64,000 nt of DNA. Source: Kluyvera ascorbata_C (GTDB lineage Bacteria > Pseudomonadota > Gammaproteobacteria > Enterobacterales > Enterobacteriaceae). Both the position numbers and the translations under genes were made by a program. Below, in pieces: positions 63,460 through 64,000 of this stretch. The notes under the pieces were generated by a model, which was not told the origin of the DNA, made no database searches, and worked only from the letters and a program-made list of their open reading frames with translations. The stretch's first letter is position 1; every line of letters starts with the position of its first letter. Where the stretch lies: assembly GCF_044197065.1 (NCBI RefSeq), contig NZ_JBIQOI010000003.1:277411-341410 (forward strand). The letters are read 5' to 3'.

Positions 63460-63517
63460 AGCGAGCGGTAAATTATTTTAAATTTATGCTTGCGGGATCT
63501 CAATTACTCCCTATAAT
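63460..63517 (+). promoter_or_regulatory. rRNA promoter P1 with UP element
   Basis: TTGCGG (63490-63495), 16-base spacer, TATAAT (63512-63517), then a GC-rich discriminator (GCGGCCCC). The AT-rich stretch before it fits an UP element. The layout matches E. coli rrn P1. Confidence 0.85.
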
Positions 63518-63609
63518 GCGGCCCCACTGAGACGGAACAACGGCAAACAAGCCGCCGGGTCAGCGAGGTTCCCCTGAGAATCTCGACAGAGAAAAGCGAA
63601 ATTAAACGC

Positions 63610-63637
63610 TTGACTCTGAAAGAGGAAAGCGTAATAT
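63610..63637 (+). promoter_or_regulatory. rRNA promoter P2
   Basis: TTGACT (63610-63615), 16-base spacer, TAATAT (63632-63637). Confidence 0.8.
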
Positions 63638-63675
63638 ACGCCACCTCGCAACAGTGAGCGAAAGCCGTGTTGCAC

Positions 63676-63687
63676 TGCTCTTTAACA
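63676..63687 (+). promoter_or_regulatory. rrn leader boxA antitermination site
   Basis: TGCTCTTTAACA, the consensus boxA bound by NusB/S10 to allow antitermination through the rRNA operon. Confidence 0.85.
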
Positions 63688-63815
63688 ATTTATCAGACAA
63701 TCTGTGTGGGCACTCGAAGATACGGATTCTTAACGTCGCAAGACGATAAATGAATACCAAGTCTCTGAGTGAACACGTAATTCATTACGAAGTTTAATTC
63801 ACGAGCATCAAACTT

Positions 63816-64000
63816 AAATTGAAGAGTTTGATCATGGCTCAGATTGAACGCTGGCGGCAGGCCTAACACATGCAAGTCGAACGGTAGCACAGAGAGCTTG
63901 CTCTTGGGTGACGAGTGGCGGACGGGTGAGTAATGTCTGGGAAACTGCCCGATGGAGGGGGATAACTACTGGAAACGGTAGCTAATACCGCATAACGTCG
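63816..64000 (+). rRNA. rrs: 16S ribosomal RNA, 5' part
   Basis: Starts AAATTGAAGAGTTTGATC and continues through the universal AACGCTGGCGGCAGGCCTAA. It is cut by the window end after 185 bases. The V1 loop (GTAGCACAGAGAG) fits the Citrobacter/Enterobacter/Klebsiella group better than Salmonella. The position after yieP equals rrnC of E. coli. Confidence 0.99.

Noticed and set aside
63693..63890. 65-codon minus-strand ORF over the 16S start
   Set aside because: Lies in the rRNA leader and 16S gene.

Overview
The window is about 64 kb of chromosome from the replication-origin region of a member of the Enterobacteriaceae (the Escherichia/Salmonella/Citrobacter/Enterobacter group). Nearly every gene is recognisable as an orthologue of an E. 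coli K-12 gene in the same order: ibpBA, yidQ, yidR, yidA, yidB, gyrB-recF-dnaN-dnaA, rpmH-rnpA-yidD-yidC-mnmE, mdtL-yidZ-yieE-chrR, adeP/yieH, phoU-pstBACS, glmSU, atpIBEFHAGDC, rsmG-mnmG, oriC, mioC-asnC/asnA, viaA-ravA, kup, rbsDACBKR, hsrA-yieP, and the start of a 16S rRNA gene. It is not E. coli: the tna, bgl/cbr and dgo/yidX blocks that K-12 carries at these positions are absent. REP/BIME palindromes of the usual enteric type sit in many intergenic gaps. The genus cannot be fixed from this sequence alone.

Layout. 1-7750: small heat-shock chaperones with an RNA thermometer, then YidQ and YidR, then an unfamiliar three-gene cell-envelope operon (5226-6239, 4099-5229, 2978-4102, minus strand) where E. 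coli has cbrA/dgo/yidX, then yidA and yidB. 7930-18620: replication-initiation genes facing left and the ribosomal protein L34/RNase P/YidC/MnmE genes facing right, from a shared 776 bp regulatory region. 18796-23903: mdtL and yidZ, separated by an AT-rich insert carrying a Stealth-family phosphotransferase and flanked by two diverged copies of the mdtL-yidZ junction. 23976-34484: purine permease and HAD phosphatase, the phosphate-uptake operon with Pho boxes, and amino-sugar synthesis (glmUS, with an empty attTn7). 34829-37505: an insertion relative to E. coli between glmU and atpC, holding a PL9-type pectate lyase with a KdgR-like operator and a separate small transcription unit (23-codon ORF behind two perfect CRP-type palindromes). 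37522-48466: the complete ATP synthase operon, rsmG-mnmG, oriC and mioC. 48555-63350: asparagine synthesis, the RavA-ViaA chaperone pair, potassium uptake, ribose uptake and its repressor, an MFS exporter and a FadR-type regulator. 63480-64000: rRNA promoters P1/P2, boxA and the first 185 bases of 16S rRNA.

The core is ordinary origin-proximal housekeeping DNA. The parts worth a second look are the three-gene envelope operon, the Stealth insertion with its duplicated junction and preserved yidZ coupling, and the glmU-atpC insertion with the lyase and the CRP-controlled small ORF. Identifications rest on remembered family sequences and visible motifs; no database search was run.
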